Counted from the first letter of the stretch, positions 47,195 to 57,592 are shown. The stretch is 64,000 bases of DNA from Mycobacterium paraense (GCF_002101815.1 NZ_LQPM01000003.1:1-64000), one strand, 5' to 3'. Program-made: numbers and translations. The notes: a model not told the origin generated them from the sequence alone.

Positions 47195-47889
47195 CGAGAT
47201 CCTTCCGAATTGAGCGGCGTCATCCTGACGCCCGCCGGGGTGACCTCGACCAGGTGCCGGTCGGGCACGTCTTCCCAGTCGGGCGCGTCGTCGTAGGGCT
47301 CACTGGCCAACACCACCCCGTCGTCGCGGCGCAGCATGAACAGGGTGTCGCCCCAAGCGGTCGCCAGCAGCCGGGAGCCGTCGGCGGCCAGCACGTTGAG
47401 CCGCGCCAGCGGGTCGGCGGCGCCGATCTCGGCGATGGTCTCGCCCAGCGTGTCTAGGCCGCGCTCGAATAGGGTCGCCGCGAGAATCGCGCTGTCGCAA
47501 GACGATTCGGCCGATGAGGTAAGCGGCAGCACCGCGCGGTCGACGATCCCGTTGTGCGACAACAGCCAGCGGCCGTCGGTGAACGGCGCGGTCGCGGTGG
47601 CCTCGATCGGCATCCCCACGGTCGCCGAGCGCACCGCGGCCAGCACGCAGTGGCTGCGCAGCGCCGGCGCGATCGAGTCGAACGACGCGTCGCCCCACAG
47701 CGGCGCCGGGCTGCGCCAGCGCCGGGGCACCTCGCCGTCGAAAAACCCGACGCCCCAACCGTCGGCGTTCATCAGGCCGTGCTTCTGGCGGCGCGGGGCG
47801 TACGACTGCACCCGCAGCCCGCACGGCGGGTCCAGCACCAGCGACGAGACCGTCACGTCGGCGCCGAGCCAGCCCAGGTGACGGCACAT
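47191..47889 (-). CDS. egtC: Ergothioneine amidohydrolase EgtC
   Basis: A 232-aa class II glutamine amidotransferase-like (Ntn) hydrolase that removes the glutamyl group from gamma-glutamyl-hercynylcysteine sulfoxide. Cys2 (MCRHLGWLG) becomes the N-terminal nucleophile; LLSHNGIVD and ESSCDSAIL are the other family motifs. It overlaps egtB and egtD by 1-4 bp. Confidence 0.93.
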   Translation of the reverse strand: MCRHLGWLGADVTVSSLVLDPPCGLRVQSYAPRRQKHGLMNADGWGVGFFDGEVPRRWRSPAPLWGDASFDSIAPALRSHCVLAAVRSATVGMPIEATATAPFTDGRWLLSHNGIVDRAVLPLTSSAESSCDSAILAATLFERGLDTLGETIAEIGAADPLARLNVLAADGSRLLATAWGDTLFMLRRDDGVVLASEPYDDAPDWEDVPDRHLVEVTPAGVRMTPLNSEGSR

Positions 47890-49184
47890 CAGTCGTCCAC
47901 ATCCCACGCCAGGCGGACACCGGAGAAGATCTGGCGCCGGATCGGGTGGTCCCAGTTGCGGAAGCTGGGCCGCAAAATCGCCGCCTCCACGGCCCACGAG
48001 CCGCCGCGCAGCACGCGGTAGTCGCCGTCGAAGAACGGCTGCGAGTAGCGCTCGTAGATCATCGGGACGAAACCCGGCCAGGGCCGCAACGGCGAGGCCG
48101 TCCACTCCCAGACGTCGCCGAGCATCTGCTCGACGCCGTAGGCCGAGGCTCCGGCGGGGTACGCGCCGACGGGCGCGGGACGCAGCGCGGTACCGCCCAG
48201 GTTGGCCAGCGCGCCGGACGGCTCCTGCTCGCCCCACGGGTAGCGCCGCCGGGTGCCGGTCGCCGGGTCCCACGCGCAGGCCTTCTCCCATTCGACTTCG
48301 GTGGGCAGCCGGGCACCGGCCCAGGCGGCATAGGCCTCGGCCTCGAAGTAGGTGACGTGCTGCACCGGCTCGTCGGCCGGGACGTCCTCGACGTAGCCGA
48401 ACCGGGCGCGGGTCTTGGCGTCGGCACTCCAGAACTGCGGCGCGGTCAGGCCCGCGGCCTGGCGATGCTGCCAGCCGCGCTGCGACCACCACTGCGGCCG
48501 GTGGTAGCCGCCGTCGTCGATGAACTGGCGCCACTCGCCGTTGGTGACGGGAACCCGGCCGATCCGGAACGCCGGCACGTCCACGACGTGGGCGGGGCGT
48601 TCGTTGTCCAGCGAGTACGGTTCGCCGGCGGCGTCGACGCCCAGCACGAACGGGCCGCCCGGGATCAGCACCGACGTCCCGGCCACCCCGGGCCGGCCCG
48701 CGGGCAGGGCGCAACCGTCGGTCAACAGCGGAGCGCCGGTGCGCAGGTTCAGCGCCTGCAGCATGGTCTCGTCGTGCTGGTTCTCGTGGCTGACCACCAG
48801 CCCGAAGGCGAACGCCGCTTGCTCGCCGGCCGGGTCGTCGGGCAGCGCGTCCAAGGCGTCCAGCGCCGCCGACCGCACGGTCCGGCAGTACGACCGCGCC
48901 CGCTCCGGGGACAGCAGTGGCAGCTCCACCCGGCTGGCCCGGGAATGCTCGAACGCGTCGTAGAGGCCCTCGACGGCCGGCGGCAACATCCCCGGCCGGG
49001 CCGGGTCACCGCCCCGCAGCAGCCAAAACTCCTCCTGCTGACCGATGTGCGCCAAATCCCACACCAGCGGGCTCATCAACGGGTCGTACTGCCGCCACAG
49101 CTCGTCGTCGTCGAAGTCGACCAGTCGCAGCGTCCGCGCCCGCGCCCGCGCCATGTCGTCGGCAAGCCTCTCCCGGGACGTCAC
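47889..49184 (-). CDS. egtB: Ergothioneine sulfoxide synthase EgtB
   Basis: A 431-aa non-haem iron enzyme joining hercynine and gamma-glutamylcysteine through a C-S bond. An N-terminal DinB-like domain carries the iron-binding His ([11 protein letters not shown] and [14 protein letters not shown]). The C-terminal domain is of the formylglycine-generating type ([20 protein letters not shown]). The GTG at 49184 was chosen because it overlaps egtA and starts the conserved part; the frame is open 27 codons further. Confidence 0.93.
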   Translation of the reverse strand: MTSRERLADDMARARARTLRLVDFDDDELWRQYDPLMSPLVWDLAHIGQQEEFWLLRGGDPARPGMLPPAVEGLYDAFEHSRASRVELPLLSPERARSYCRTVRSAALDALDALPDDPAGEQAAFAFGLVVSHENQHDETMLQALNLRTGAPLLTDGCALPAGRPGVAGTSVLIPGGPFVLGVDAAGEPYSLDNERPAHVVDVPAFRIGRVPVTNGEWRQFIDDGGYHRPQWWSQRGWQHRQAAGLTAPQFWSADAKTRARFGYVEDVPADEPVQHVTYFEAEAYAAWAGARLPTEVEWEKACAWDPATGTRRRYPWGEQEPSGALANLGGTALRPAPVGAYPAGASAYGVEQMLGDVWEWTASPLRPWPGFVPMIYERYSQPFFDGDYRVLRGGSWAVEAAILRPSFRNWDHPIRRQIFSGVRLAWDVDD

Positions 49185-50440
49185 AGGCCCCCTCGCGCCA
49201 TCCGCGCCACCACCGGCGCAATGCCGTGCTCGATGACTCGGTCGGAAAAGTCGTCGCCCGGACATCGGCCCCGCTCGACGCCGGCCAGCAGGAGCCGCAT
49301 CGACTCAGCTAGCTCCGCCGGCGCCCGCTCGGCGGCGATCGCCACGCATTTGTTGGCAGCCTCGAAGAGCCGCCGGTCGCGCAGGCCCACCCGGGCCGCG
49401 GTGTCCCAGGCGGTGGCCACCGGTTCGACGGCCTCGGCCGCGAGGTCGGCGGCGACCGGGTCGTCGAGCAGGGCCACCAGCGTGAAGACCACCGCCGGCC
49501 ACCACACGTCCGGGACGCTGTCGAGGTAGCGGATCTCCAGCCACTGCCTGGGGCGCACCGGCGGGAACAGCGTGGTCAGGTGGTATTCCAGGTCGGCGAC
49601 GGTCGGCCGCCGGTCGCCGAGCAATACCCGGCCGTCCACCCAGTCCGCGAAGGGCACCCACCGCGTGACGGCCAGCGCCTCGGGGTCGTGCACCAGCATC
49701 ACCGGGGCCTTGAGCGCATAGCGCGCCCAGTCGGTGCCCGGGTCATCGCCGCTGGCGCCCAGGATCGGCCCGCAGCGCGCCGAGTCCATGTCGCCCCACA
49801 CCCGCTGGCGGCTCGACACCCAGCCGGTGAACTCGCCGCCCAGCATCGGGGAGTTGGCGGAGATCGCGATCATCGTCGGGCCCAGCGCGTGCGCCAGCCG
49901 GACCCGCGCCGCCCAGCCGTCCCGCGGGCCGGCGTCCACGTTGACCTGAATCGATGCGGTGGACGTCATCATCGCCGCGCCCGCCTCCCCGGAGCGGCTG
50001 GCGTGGAAGAACTCCTCCATGGCGCGGTAGCGCGCGCCCGGGTTGATGCGCTTCGGCGGGCGCAGCGGATCGGCCCCCAGGAAAACCAGACCCAGCCCGG
50101 CGGCTGCGAAGGCCGACCGCAGCACCGCCTGGTCCTCACTCATCGCGTCGATGGCGGCCAGCACCCCGTCGGCGGGCGGGCCGGACAGCTCGACAGCCCC
50201 GCCGGGTTCCACCGTGACGGCGCTGCCGCCGGGCAGGGCGGGCAGCTGCTCGAGCACATCGGAGATTTCGTCCCAGCCGGGCCGGCGGTGCGGGTCGGCG
50301 GGGTCGTGGCAATGCCCTTCCAGCTCCAGACCGATACGCCCCAGCGGTGCGTCGAGCAGACAGCCCTCGGCGATGTATTTCGCGGCGGCGGCAGCGTCGA
50401 CCATCTCGGCCTGGGCGGCGCTGACGGCGGCGAAGGCCAT
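49181..50440 (-). CDS. egtA: Glutamate-cysteine ligase EgtA
   Basis: A 419-aa GCS2-type ligase making gamma-glutamylcysteine for ergothioneine synthesis (Rv3704c position). Landmarks are [14 protein letters not shown] near residue 35, [12 protein letters not shown] in the middle and [12 protein letters not shown]. The ATG at 50440 has AAGGGA about 8 nt upstream and opens the operon egtA-B-C-D-E, all genes overlapping. Confidence 0.92.
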   Translation of the reverse strand: MAFAAVSAAQAEMVDAAAAAKYIAEGCLLDAPLGRIGLELEGHCHDPADPHRRPGWDEISDVLEQLPALPGGSAVTVEPGGAVELSGPPADGVLAAIDAMSEDQAVLRSAFAAAGLGLVFLGADPLRPPKRINPGARYRAMEEFFHASRSGEAGAAMMTSTASIQVNVDAGPRDGWAARVRLAHALGPTMIAISANSPMLGGEFTGWVSSRQRVWGDMDSARCGPILGASGDDPGTDWARYALKAPVMLVHDPEALAVTRWVPFADWVDGRVLLGDRRPTVADLEYHLTTLFPPVRPRQWLEIRYLDSVPDVWWPAVVFTLVALLDDPVAADLAAEAVEPVATAWDTAARVGLRDRRLFEAANKCVAIAAERAPAELAESMRLLLAGVERGRCPGDDFSDRVIEHGIAPVVARMARGGL

Positions 50441-50574
50441 ATCACGATCCCTTCGGGCTGGTTGCGCAGCTGGCGGAAAATTAATCGCCACTACTTCATC
50501 TAGCAGACGGCTCCGACATATTCCCGTTCCCGCCGGCCGTCCCGACACGGCCCTCCCGAGCATTCCGGTCCACG

Positions 50575-51228
50575 CTACTGCCCCAGCGCGTTCTGCATAG
50601 CCCCCGCCAGGACGTTGACCGCGGGGCCCGCGTTGCCAGACTGGCAGACCTTGGCCTGCAGCAACACGTTTTCGCGCAGCCTGGTTTGATCGAAACAGCG
50701 CCGGTCGGTGCCGGCTTCCTGCTTGGTCCAATTCGCGTCGGTGCCCGTCGCCGGACCGCCGTCGAACGACCACACCTGCGTGGCGCCGTTGTCCAGATGC
50801 ATCGCGGTGGTCTGCCCGGAGCAACCGCCGGTCCTGTCCACCACACGGTGGAACGCCCGGGCCGCGGCATCGTTCGTGGCAAACACCCCCACCGCCTGTT
50901 TGACGAAGTGGGTCTGGTCGTTGGCCGACGTCTGGGTGGTCGCCCCGTTGAACGACGCCAGATCCGGATCGTCGAACACCTCGGGCAGCCCGATGTCCGC
51001 CCAGTTGTTGCAGACCGGCACGTCGACCGAGAAGCCCTGGAAGGGCTGGGTGAATGTCGACTCCCAGCCCATCGGCCCGCCGACGATGTTGCCTACCGAC
51101 CCCTTGCCCAGGACCGCGTAATTGACCACCCCGGGTTCCGACGGATGCGCGGCGGCGACTGGAACGCCCAACCCCGTCCCGACCGCCGCGCCGACGGCTA
51201 CCACCGCGGCCCAGATCCGCATGGTCAT
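50575..51228 (-). CDS. Exported PknH-sensor-like protein (Rv3705c-like)
   Basis: A 217-aa protein with a signal peptide (cleavage expected near VAAAHP) and a domain resembling the extracellular sensor of kinase PknH, with two Cys pairs (VCNNW and GGCSG; RCFDQ and KVCQS) that probably form disulfides. Its position beside egtA matches Rv3705c. Ligand and function are unknown. Confidence 0.78.
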   Translation of the reverse strand: MTMRIWAAVVAVGAAVGTGLGVPVAAAHPSEPGVVNYAVLGKGSVGNIVGGPMGWESTFTQPFQGFSVDVPVCNNWADIGLPEVFDDPDLASFNGATTQTSANDQTHFVKQAVGVFATNDAAARAFHRVVDRTGGCSGQTTAMHLDNGATQVWSFDGGPATGTDANWTKQEAGTDRRCFDQTRLRENVLLQAKVCQSGNAGPAVNVLAGAMQNALGQ

Positions 51229-51274
51229 GGGTTTCGATCATGCCAGGGCCGAGTGCGCGAGGGCGAACGCCGGA

Positions 51275-52717
51275 TTATTGCCCCCGCACGCCCTCCTCCA
51301 CTTTCTTGCCGAGGTCGGGGTCGACGTTGCGCCAGTACTCGAACACCCGCGACAGCACCGGCTCTTTGACGCCCTTCGAAACGTGGCCGATGATGTTGTG
51401 CGCCAAGCGTTCCCGGGCCGCGTCATCGAGCACCTCGCGGACCATGGTGCCGGCCTGGCCCCAGTCGTCGTCCTCGGCGTGCAGCGTGTACGCGGCGCGG
51501 ACCATGTCGCCGTCGGCGTGCCAGCGCACCTCCGCGGCGCGCGCGGGGTCCGCCTGCGGGCCTCCGTAGGAGTTGGGCGCATACACCGGATCGGAGACGT
51601 TGTTCATCCGCATCGCGCCGTCCTTGGAGTAGCTGTCGACCTCGACCTTCGGCGTGTTGACCGGGATCTGCCGGTAGTTGGTGCCCAGCCGGGCGCGGTG
51701 CGCGTCGGAGTAGGAGAAGCCGCGGGCCTGCAGCATCTTGTCGGGGCTCAATCCGGTGCCGGGCACGGTGTTGTTGGGCTCGAAGGCCGCCTGCTCGATT
51801 TCGGTGTGGTAGTCGGTGACGTTGCGGTCGAGCGTCAGCTTGCCGACGTCGATCAGGGGGTAGTCGCCGTGCGGCCACACCTTGGTCAGGTCGAACGGGT
51901 TGAACCGGTAGGTGCGGGCCTCCTCATACGGCATGATCTGCATCTTCAGCGTCCAGCTCGGATGCTCGCCGCGCTCGATCGCCTCGTAGAGGTCGCGCTG
52001 GTGATAGTCGCCGTCCTCCCCGGCCAGCCGGTCGGCGTCTTCCTGCGTCAAAAAGTCGACGCCCTGATCGGTGATGAAGTGGTACTTCACCCAGAAGATC
52101 TCGCCGGCGGCGTTGATCCAGCTGTAGGTGTGGCTGCTGTAGCCGTTCATGTGCCGCCAGCTCCTGGGGATTCCGCGATCGCCCATCAGCCAGGTGACCT
52201 GGTGCGCGGACTCCGGTGACAGCGTCCAGAAATCCCATTGCATGTTGTGGTCGCGCAAATTCGTTGCCTGCATGCGTTTTTGGGACCGGATGAAGTGCTG
52301 GAACTTCATCGGGTCGCGCATGAAGAAGACCGGCGTGTTGTTGCCGACCATGTCGAAGTTGCCCTCGGTCGTGTAGAACTTGAGCGCGAAACCGCGCGGG
52401 TCCCGCCAGGTGTCCGGGCTGCCGCGCTCGCCCGCGACGGTCGAGAACCTGATCAGCGTCTCGGTTTTGGTGCCCGGCTGGAACACCGCCGCCCTGGTGT
52501 AGCGGCTGACGTCGTTGGTGACCTCGAAGTGGCCGAAGGCGCCGCCGCCCTTGGCGTGCGGCTGGCGTTCCGGGATGCGCTCCCGGTTGAACATCGCCAT
52601 CTGCTCGATCAGGTAGTGATCCTGCAGCAGGATCGGCCCGTCGGGGCCGATGGTCAACGATTGGTCGTCGCTGGGCGCGGGAATTCCGGCGTCGGTGGTG
52701 GTGTGGCGCTCCGTCAT
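51275..52717 (-). CDS. katA: Haem catalase (clade 3 type)
   Basis: A 480-aa monofunctional haem catalase that dismutates hydrogen peroxide. The distal His is H54 ([14 protein letters not shown]), the Asn is in [10 protein letters not shown] and the haem Tyr lies in [15 protein letters not shown]. The length fits small-subunit catalases with an NADPH-binding site. It stands alone. Such a catalase is separate from mycobacterial KatG. Confidence 0.92.
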   Translation of the reverse strand: MTERHTTTDAGIPAPSDDQSLTIGPDGPILLQDHYLIEQMAMFNRERIPERQPHAKGGGAFGHFEVTNDVSRYTRAAVFQPGTKTETLIRFSTVAGERGSPDTWRDPRGFALKFYTTEGNFDMVGNNTPVFFMRDPMKFQHFIRSQKRMQATNLRDHNMQWDFWTLSPESAHQVTWLMGDRGIPRSWRHMNGYSSHTYSWINAAGEIFWVKYHFITDQGVDFLTQEDADRLAGEDGDYHQRDLYEAIERGEHPSWTLKMQIMPYEEARTYRFNPFDLTKVWPHGDYPLIDVGKLTLDRNVTDYHTEIEQAAFEPNNTVPGTGLSPDKMLQARGFSYSDAHRARLGTNYRQIPVNTPKVEVDSYSKDGAMRMNNVSDPVYAPNSYGGPQADPARAAEVRWHADGDMVRAAYTLHAEDDDWGQAGTMVREVLDDAARERLAHNIIGHVSKGVKEPVLSRVFEYWRNVDPDLGKKVEEGVRGQ

Positions 52718-52784
52718 GTCGCTGCCTCCTCGTTAAATCGAATGGGCCTAAGAACGTTCGGTGCCGGGAGCACCAACGTCACGC

Positions 52785-53222
52785 CTACGGGCGCGGGTTG
52801 CCGGGGGTGTTCGGCGCGGGCGCGGGTGGGCTGGGGGTCGGCGACTGGCTGGGACCGCCGGGGCCGCCCGGACCGAAACCGGGAGGCGGGCCGCCCGGGC
52901 CGAATCCCGGCGGCGGCGGGCCCCACGGGCCGACGATCATGCCCGGACCGCCCGGGCCACCGAACTGCCACGGTCCGCCGGGGCCGCCGGGGCCGTACAT
53001 CATGCCGGGGTGGTGCTTGTGGTGGCAGTGATGGTTGAACCCGACGATCATGGCGCCGGCGAAGAAGACGGTCGACAGGATGAAGACGATCCCGGCCACG
53101 ATCACCACCCACGCGGCGGCGACGTAGAGCCTGGGCGGCTTGACCCGCTCGTACGCGGGCGCCGGCGGTGGCGGCGCGGCGACGGAAGTCGGTTGCGTTG
53201 ACGGTTCAGGTGTTTGGGTCAT
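52785..53222 (-). CDS. Small membrane protein with His-rich loop and Gly/Pro tail (A)
   Basis: A 145-aa protein (Rv3706c-like). A Pro-rich cytoplasmic N-terminus is followed by one transmembrane helix (about 32-58), then a His/Met patch ([13 protein letters not shown]) and a long Gly/Pro tail. The patch suggests metal binding but this is unproven. It is a paralogue of the neighbouring gene. Confidence 0.7.
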   Translation of the reverse strand: MTQTPEPSTQPTSVAAPPPPAPAYERVKPPRLYVAAAWVVIVAGIVFILSTVFFAGAMIVGFNHHCHHKHHPGMMYGPGGPGGPWQFGGPGGPGMIVGPWGPPPPGFGPGGPPPGFGPGGPGGPSQSPTPSPPAPAPNTPGNPRP

Positions 53223-53291
53223 GCCTTGCATATTGCCCGTCTCGTCAACCGCGATAACAGGCTGCGCCGACAAAAGTTGCTGTGAATTGTG

Positions 53292-53321
53292 TAGCCCGGC
53301 GCTCATTCGAGCGCCGGGCTA
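53292..53321 (-). terminator. Perfect 12-bp stem-loop
   Basis: TAGCCCGGCGCT and AGCGCCGGGCTA form a perfect stem around a 6-nt loop, downstream of protein B on the minus strand and upstream of protein A. No U tract. It probably ends or attenuates the upstream transcript. Confidence 0.65.
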
Positions 53322-53344
53322 TCGGTGGAGGTTTGACTACCCGC

Positions 53345-53740
53345 CTACGGCGTGCGCGACGGCGCGACCGACGACGGGATCTGGCTGGGTCCGGGCGCAC
53401 CCGGTGTCGCCGACGCGGGCCCGCCGCCCTGGACCGCCCCGGGGCCGCCGGCCGGGCCACCCTGGCCGCCGGGACCGCCCGGGCCGCCGAAGCGGTGCGG
53501 ATGCATGAAGGCGGCGTGGTGCTTGTGGTGGTGCATGCCGCCGTGGCCGTGATGCCCGAGCGCCATCCCGGTGAAGAAGATCACCGAGACGATGAAGACG
53601 ACGCCGGCAACGATGGCGACCCATGCCGCGGCGATGAAGACGCGGGGGGTCCGGAAGAGCGCCGCTTCGGTTGCAGCCGCAGGCGCCGGTGCGGTCGCGG
53701 TGTGAGTCCGCGCAGTGGGGGTGTCAGATGTTTCACTCAT
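53345..53740 (-). CDS. Small membrane protein with His-rich loop and Gly/Pro tail (B)
   Basis: A 131-aa paralogue of protein A. An Ala/Thr-rich N-terminus is followed by one transmembrane helix (AAWVAIVAGVVFIVSVIFF), a His patch (GHHGHGGMHHHKHH) and a Gly/Pro tail. The start may be one of three nearby ATG/GTG codons. No family function is known. Confidence 0.68.
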   Translation of the reverse strand: MSETSDTPTARTHTATAPAPAAATEAALFRTPRVFIAAAWVAIVAGVVFIVSVIFFTGMALGHHGHGGMHHHKHHAAFMHPHRFGGPGGPGGQGGPAGGPGAVQGGGPASATPGAPGPSQIPSSVAPSRTP

Positions 53741-54154
53741 GAGACTCATGATGCGGGCGTTCACAATAGTTATGGCTATGCGCTAGTTAAGTAGCGGCTA
53801 TGAGCTGAAAACCTTGTTTACCTGCACAAACCACCCCCGGGGAAGCCTAATCCGGCTTGAACGGGTTGACCGCGAACTGTTACCTCGGCATTGGGACCGC
53901 GAAGCTGCGTTGATTGCGCAAAAAGGGCCTAGTCACAGCGCTGGGCGCGACGGTCAGTTTGAGTTGTCGCAAGTTCTGCTGCGGACTGGCTGCGGACTGG
54001 CCGGTTTGTCCGTCCCGCAGAACAAACAGGCCTGAGGCTTGTACCTCTTCGATGCGCCGACAACGGTAACTACGACCGACAGTCGCAATGCGCTCTCTCC
54101 CCAAGCATAGCTTCAGGTATGGACTCCAGCATCTCTTGGGGTATAGTTCTGGGC
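53741..54154. other. Left edge of the genomic island
   Basis: About 410 bp with no supported gene. It includes a direct repeat of CTGCGGACTGG near 53980-54000 and the start of the lower-GC region. No tRNA or integrase is seen that would define an attachment site. Confidence 0.5.
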
Positions 54155-54586
54155 ATGGATCCAAGCATCCCGTCCTCTGGTGACAAGAACGCCATGACCG
54201 GCACCGAACAAAAGGTGCTGGAGAATCGCTTACGCCGGGCTGCCAAGCGGCAAGGACTTGTCCTAGTCAAATCTCGCTCACGCGATCCCCGCGCAGTCGA
54301 CTATGGCGGCTACATGCTGGCCGATGCCGACACCGACGAGGTCGTTGCAGGCGAGCTAGGTTCACGTCAGGCGCTCTCGCTTGCCGAGGTCGCCGAAGCG
54401 TTACAGGAGACGGCCGAGAAACTGGAGAGTAAGGGCCACGCTATCCAGCGCTTCCGCGACTGGCTCCTACAAGACCGGTTCGCCCTCCGCGGTGCCATTG
54501 AACTCATCGAGGCCGGTGACATCGAAGATGGTCTCGCTGCAATGCGCGCGCTGGAGACAGACCTACTAGCACAACAGTCGTCGTGA
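54155..54586 (+). CDS. Unknown small protein
   Basis: A 143-aa hydrophilic protein. The central segment GLVLVKSRSRDPRAVDYGGY with ADADTDEVVAGELGS looks like a conserved small fold, followed by helices rich in Glu and Gln. No domain is recognised. The ATG at 54155 is preferred over one 36 nt upstream, though ATG 54194 is also possible. Codon use is less GC-biased than in the core. Confidence 0.55.
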   Translation: MDPSIPSSGDKNAMTGTEQKVLENRLRRAAKRQGLVLVKSRSRDPRAVDYGGYMLADADTDEVVAGELGSRQALSLAEVAEALQETAEKLESKGHAIQRFRDWLLQDRFALRGAIELIEAGDIEDGLAAMRALETDLLAQQSS

Positions 54587-54732
54587 TGGAGACAGTCGCC
54601 GATGCGCAAAACAAAACCCCAGCCGTTTGATCGGGCATTCCGTACACCCCGTAGTGACTACGGGGGTCGTCCGGATTGACTACAGGGACGGTTCTGGGGT
54701 GTTCAAGATCTAGGGTAGGCGGTCGAGCGTAA

Positions 54733-55407
54733 GTGAGCAACAACCCTATGTCGTGGCCGTCGTTCGAGCACCACTTCGCCTCGGCCAGGCTTGTCCACTA
54801 TCTCGGTGAGTGCTCGGGTGACCACCAGCGCGCAATGGAGCTGTATGAGTGGAATACCGCCGTCTCCGCAGCATTCTGGGAGTCGCTGGGCTACCTCGAG
54901 GTGGCGCTCCGTAATGCGTTAGACCGACAGATGCAAGCCCTCCATCTAAGCAAAGGGAGGCCGAGTCATTGGATCTTCGATGACGCTCGAGAGCTCGGCC
55001 GTGACGCACAGGGCGCCGGCAAGCATAACTACCCGTACCAGCACGTAGCCACCGCCATTTCGCGCGTTCGTCAGAATAAGAAGCGCGTGACACCCGGTCA
55101 GATCATCTCCGAGATCTCTTTCGGGTTCTGGCATCAATTAGTTTCCAAGCGCCAAGTGCGCATTTGGCCCAACCTTGTCGCTGCGTTTCCCTTTAGTCCC
55201 AACAGGAGTCAGGCAACCGTTCATGATCCCATTAGCCGGCTGCGGACCGTCCGCAACCGAATAGGCCACCACCATCGAATCTGGTCTCTGGACATGGCCG
55301 CGCATTACGCGGACATCCTCACCGTTGCGGGATATATCGACCCCGAGCTGGCTGCCTGGATCGACGGCTGTTCACGCTTTCATGGAACTCTGGCGAAGCG
55401 GCCGTGA
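54733..55407 (+). CDS. Abi/HEPN-like protein
   Basis: A 224-aa protein resembling Abi-type (Abi_2-like) proteins. An N-terminal segment ends in YLEVALRNALDRQM, and near the C-terminus is RLRTVRNRIGHHHRIW, a R-x4-6-H arrangement seen in HEPN RNases. Such proteins abort phage infection or act as RNase toxins, here suggested by motif only. No antitoxin partner is obvious. Confidence 0.6.
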   Translation: MSNNPMSWPSFEHHFASARLVHYLGECSGDHQRAMELYEWNTAVSAAFWESLGYLEVALRNALDRQMQALHLSKGRPSHWIFDDARELGRDAQGAGKHNYPYQHVATAISRVRQNKKRVTPGQIISEISFGFWHQLVSKRQVRIWPNLVAAFPFSPNRSQATVHDPISRLRTVRNRIGHHHRIWSLDMAAHYADILTVAGYIDPELAAWIDGCSRFHGTLAKRP

Positions 55408-55441
55408 AGGGATCGGCAGCCTTGCTTATCGCACAGGTGAA

Positions 55442-55618
55442 ATGCCGCCTGGCGTTGTCCAATCCTCACCGTCCGCGCGCGATATCGAGACCCTCGGCTC
55501 CAAGATCGAAGCGAGGTGGCCCGCTGCCGTCGGTGACATGGCCGACGCCCTGCTGGATGAACGCCGCGAGCTGATGCGCAATTGGCGTGGCGATCAGACG
55601 AAGATTCAGCGTCTGTGA
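55442..55618 (+). CDS. Possible small unknown protein
   Basis: A 58-codon ORF just downstream of the Abi-like gene (MPPGVVQSSPSARDIETLG start, then ALLDERRELMRNWRGD). Composition is plausible for a small helical protein, but there is no recognised domain and the start is uncertain. The frame overlaps the previous gene if extended. It may be the tail of a decayed gene. Confidence 0.35.
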   Translation: MPPGVVQSSPSARDIETLGSKIEARWPAAVGDMADALLDERRELMRNWRGDQTKIQRL

Positions 55619-55855
55619 ACAATGCACGTCAAGTAGAGGTACGAGCGCCGGGCGGGCATTAAGGCACCGGAAAATCGGGGAACTAGAGGTGTGAGCGTGG
55701 GTTTTGCGTCGGCAAAGCGCGCGCAGTCATCAAACTTTTTCAAATATTCGGCCAGCAAGTACGACGCATCAGGGTCGGCCTAATAGTGGGAAGCCAAGAC
55801 TCGTGTACTGGTGACCTTCGCCGGACGCGCCGATGTCGGGGAGCTGCTTAGCGCT

Positions 55856-56215
55856 CTAGCGGTGCTCTTCGTCGAGGTCCCTCGACACCCAGGGGCAAGT
55901 GAGGCACGCTTTCACGGTCAGCGACCGCACCGACGAAGCGTGGTGGGTGACGACCACGGTCACGTGCGAATCTTCGCGCCCGCGCCGCGGGCCAGTCGCG
56001 ATCCACTCGTGCCGCGCCTGCTGACGTTCGCCGAACAGTCCCATGCACATCATGGACGTCTTCCACTTTCCGTACCAGTGAGCTGTCGAACCAGTGCTGG
56101 CGTATTCGGGGTACAGGGCCCGCCAGTAGTGCCGGTACGGCTCTTCGTGCATCTTGATGCTCCCGTCTTTGACCGGCAGCGTTGACTGCCAGCCCCGGCC
56201 TTCTCCGAAGGGCAC
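55856..56215 (-). CDS. Possible unknown protein
   Basis: A 119-codon ORF from a GTG at 56215 (ATG at 56152 would give 98 aa). It contains YRHYWRALYPEYASTGSTAH and WKTSMMCMGLFGERQQARHE. Composition is protein-like, but no domain is recognised and an opposing ORF covers part of the region, so it is doubtful. The 230 bp to its left (55619-55855) hold no supported gene. Confidence 0.35.
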   Translation of the reverse strand: MPFGEGRGWQSTLPVKDGSIKMHEEPYRHYWRALYPEYASTGSTAHWYGKWKTSMMCMGLFGERQQARHEWIATGPRRGREDSHVTVVVTHHASSVRSLTVKACLTCPWVSRDLDEEHR

Positions 56216-56356
56216 CGTGCCGGGTGGCGCGGTTGCCGTTCGCCCACGTTCGGAGGCGTGCGGGCGAATCTCTTGGCCGTAATCAACAGTACCGAGCCGG
56301 GAAGCGAGGCGTCCCTGGCTGATTCGAGCCGAGAACCGGAGGTCGGGAGTCGGGCC

Positions 56357-56587
56357 TCAGGCCAAACGTTCCACAATGGCCTCGAGCGTTGTGCCGATGG
56401 CCGCGGCGACGTGGTGGAGTTCGATGACATCCAGTCGGCGTTCGCCCGACTCGTACTTGCTGACGAACGATTGAGGTACGTCTAGCCGCTCGGCGACGTC
56501 GACCTGGGTGAGTCCAGCTTCCCGGCGCAACTCCCGCAGCAACGCACAAAGTTGCTGGTATTGCGCGGAATAGATGGACTTTTCCAC
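56357..56587 (-). CDS. XRE-family HTH regulator
   Basis: A 76-aa protein that is a single helix-turn-helix domain, with QVDVAERLDVPQSFVSKYES as the recognition region and GTTLEAIVERL at the end. The size suggests a repressor or antitoxin-like regulator. An inverted repeat lies just upstream (56613-56633), so it probably controls its own promoter and perhaps the divergent exported protein gene. Confidence 0.85.
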   Translation of the reverse strand: MEKSIYSAQYQQLCALLRELRREAGLTQVDVAERLDVPQSFVSKYESGERRLDVIELHHVAAAIGTTLEAIVERLA

Positions 56588-56612
56588 CCGGCCAGCGGAC
56601 CGCGCTCCTGCT

Positions 56613-56633
56613 AATATCCCAATTTAGGATATT
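56613..56633. promoter_or_regulatory. Inverted repeat operator between XRE and exported protein genes
   Basis: AATATCC-7 nt-GGATATT, a perfect 7-bp inverted repeat 26 bp upstream of the XRE start. It lies in an AT-rich gap and is a likely XRE operator for both divergent promoters. Confidence 0.6.
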
Positions 56634-56685
56634 CGGGCTATCGCTCCTCCGGGCGCCGCGACGTGGAAAGAATCGAAGTGGCCAA

Positions 56686-56919
56686 ATGATGCTGAACACC
56701 GTCGCCGCCGTCGCTGTCACGTTGGCATTGGTCGGAGCGCCGGTATCGCTGGAGCCCCTTGCCCCCCATGGATGCCCTGCGAACTGGGTGGCCAAGCCGT
56801 CGTCGACCTGGCCATACCAAATGGGGTGCTACCCACCAGAGCCACCGCCGCCGCCCAATGGACACTACCCCCCGTGCAACAGTGTCGACCCTCGATTTTG
56901 CCCAGGGTTGTGGAACTGA
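56686..56919 (+). CDS. Small exported Pro/Cys protein
   Basis: A 77-aa protein with a signal peptide (about 1-22) and a mature part with four Cys and a PPEPPPPPNG run. It resembles the small exported proteins at 2.4 kb and 57 kb. No function is known. The mature sequence starts around SLEPLAPHGC. Confidence 0.6.
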   Translation: MMLNTVAAVAVTLALVGAPVSLEPLAPHGCPANWVAKPSSTWPYQMGCYPPEPPPPPNGHYPPCNSVDPRFCPGLWN

Positions 56920-56989
56920 CCCAGAGGCCATTGCTATTCGGCAAACCACAAGCGCATTCATTTAGCTGCCCCAAGAGGTAAGGCCAACA

Positions 56990-57343
56990 GTGAAACTGTT
57001 AATAGCGGCGCTCGCCGCCGCAGCTGTACTACCGGCGGCTGGTTTCTTCGCCCCCGCAGCACACGCCGACTGCTACTCTCCCGCGTATCACTGGCGTGAG
57101 GTGTGCACCGGCGCTGGGGGTTCACCAGATCCCGGGCAGACGCCGTTCAGTGGCTACCCGGACACACCCGCGCCGATTCATTGCACGTACACCGCGATAG
57201 GGCGGGTCGCTGATTGTAGTTCGGGTGGGCCAGCCGATATGCCGCAAACCCCGATCACCGGCCCGAAATCCGCCCCACCCCCTGGTGGCTGTCCACCAGG
57301 CTGGCACTGGGATCCCACAGACGCCGGTGGCAGTTGTAGGTAG
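56990..57343 (+). CDS. Small exported Cys-rich protein
   Basis: A 117-aa protein with a clear signal peptide (cleavage near AAHADC) and a mature part with about six Cys, Pro-rich segments and a C-terminal CPPGWHWDPTDAGGSCR. No domain recognised; likely disulfide-bonded and secreted. It follows the previous exported protein on the same strand. Confidence 0.65.
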   Translation: MKLLIAALAAAAVLPAAGFFAPAAHADCYSPAYHWREVCTGAGGSPDPGQTPFSGYPDTPAPIHCTYTAIGRVADCSSGGPADMPQTPITGPKSAPPPGGCPPGWHWDPTDAGGSCR

Positions 57344-57592
57344 TCTATGCGGGCCCTGATTTGTCAAGGTCGTTCTACCGTTGACCGGAGAATTCCAACG
57401 TGCCTCAAGAGCCGCTTCACAGATACCCAAAATGACCACTCTGCGCCACGAGGCCGGCCAGAATCTCGGGGGCGGGTAGCTGAACGGTCACTGGGCAAGG
57501 CCACGTTGCGACGGCCATAGAAGCCGGTGAACCGACGAATCAATTCAGCATGAGACCGGGCAACGAGGCTTTTGCGTAAAGGAGCTGACTTC

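Noticed and set aside
55691..55783. 30-codon ORF (VSVGFASAKRAQ start)
   Set aside because: It is too short, and there is no recognised domain or clear ribosome-binding site.
55811..56185. Plus-strand ORF of 124 codons in the island
   Set aside because: It overlaps the opposing ORF and has no ribosome-binding site or recognisable domain; neither strand is certain here.
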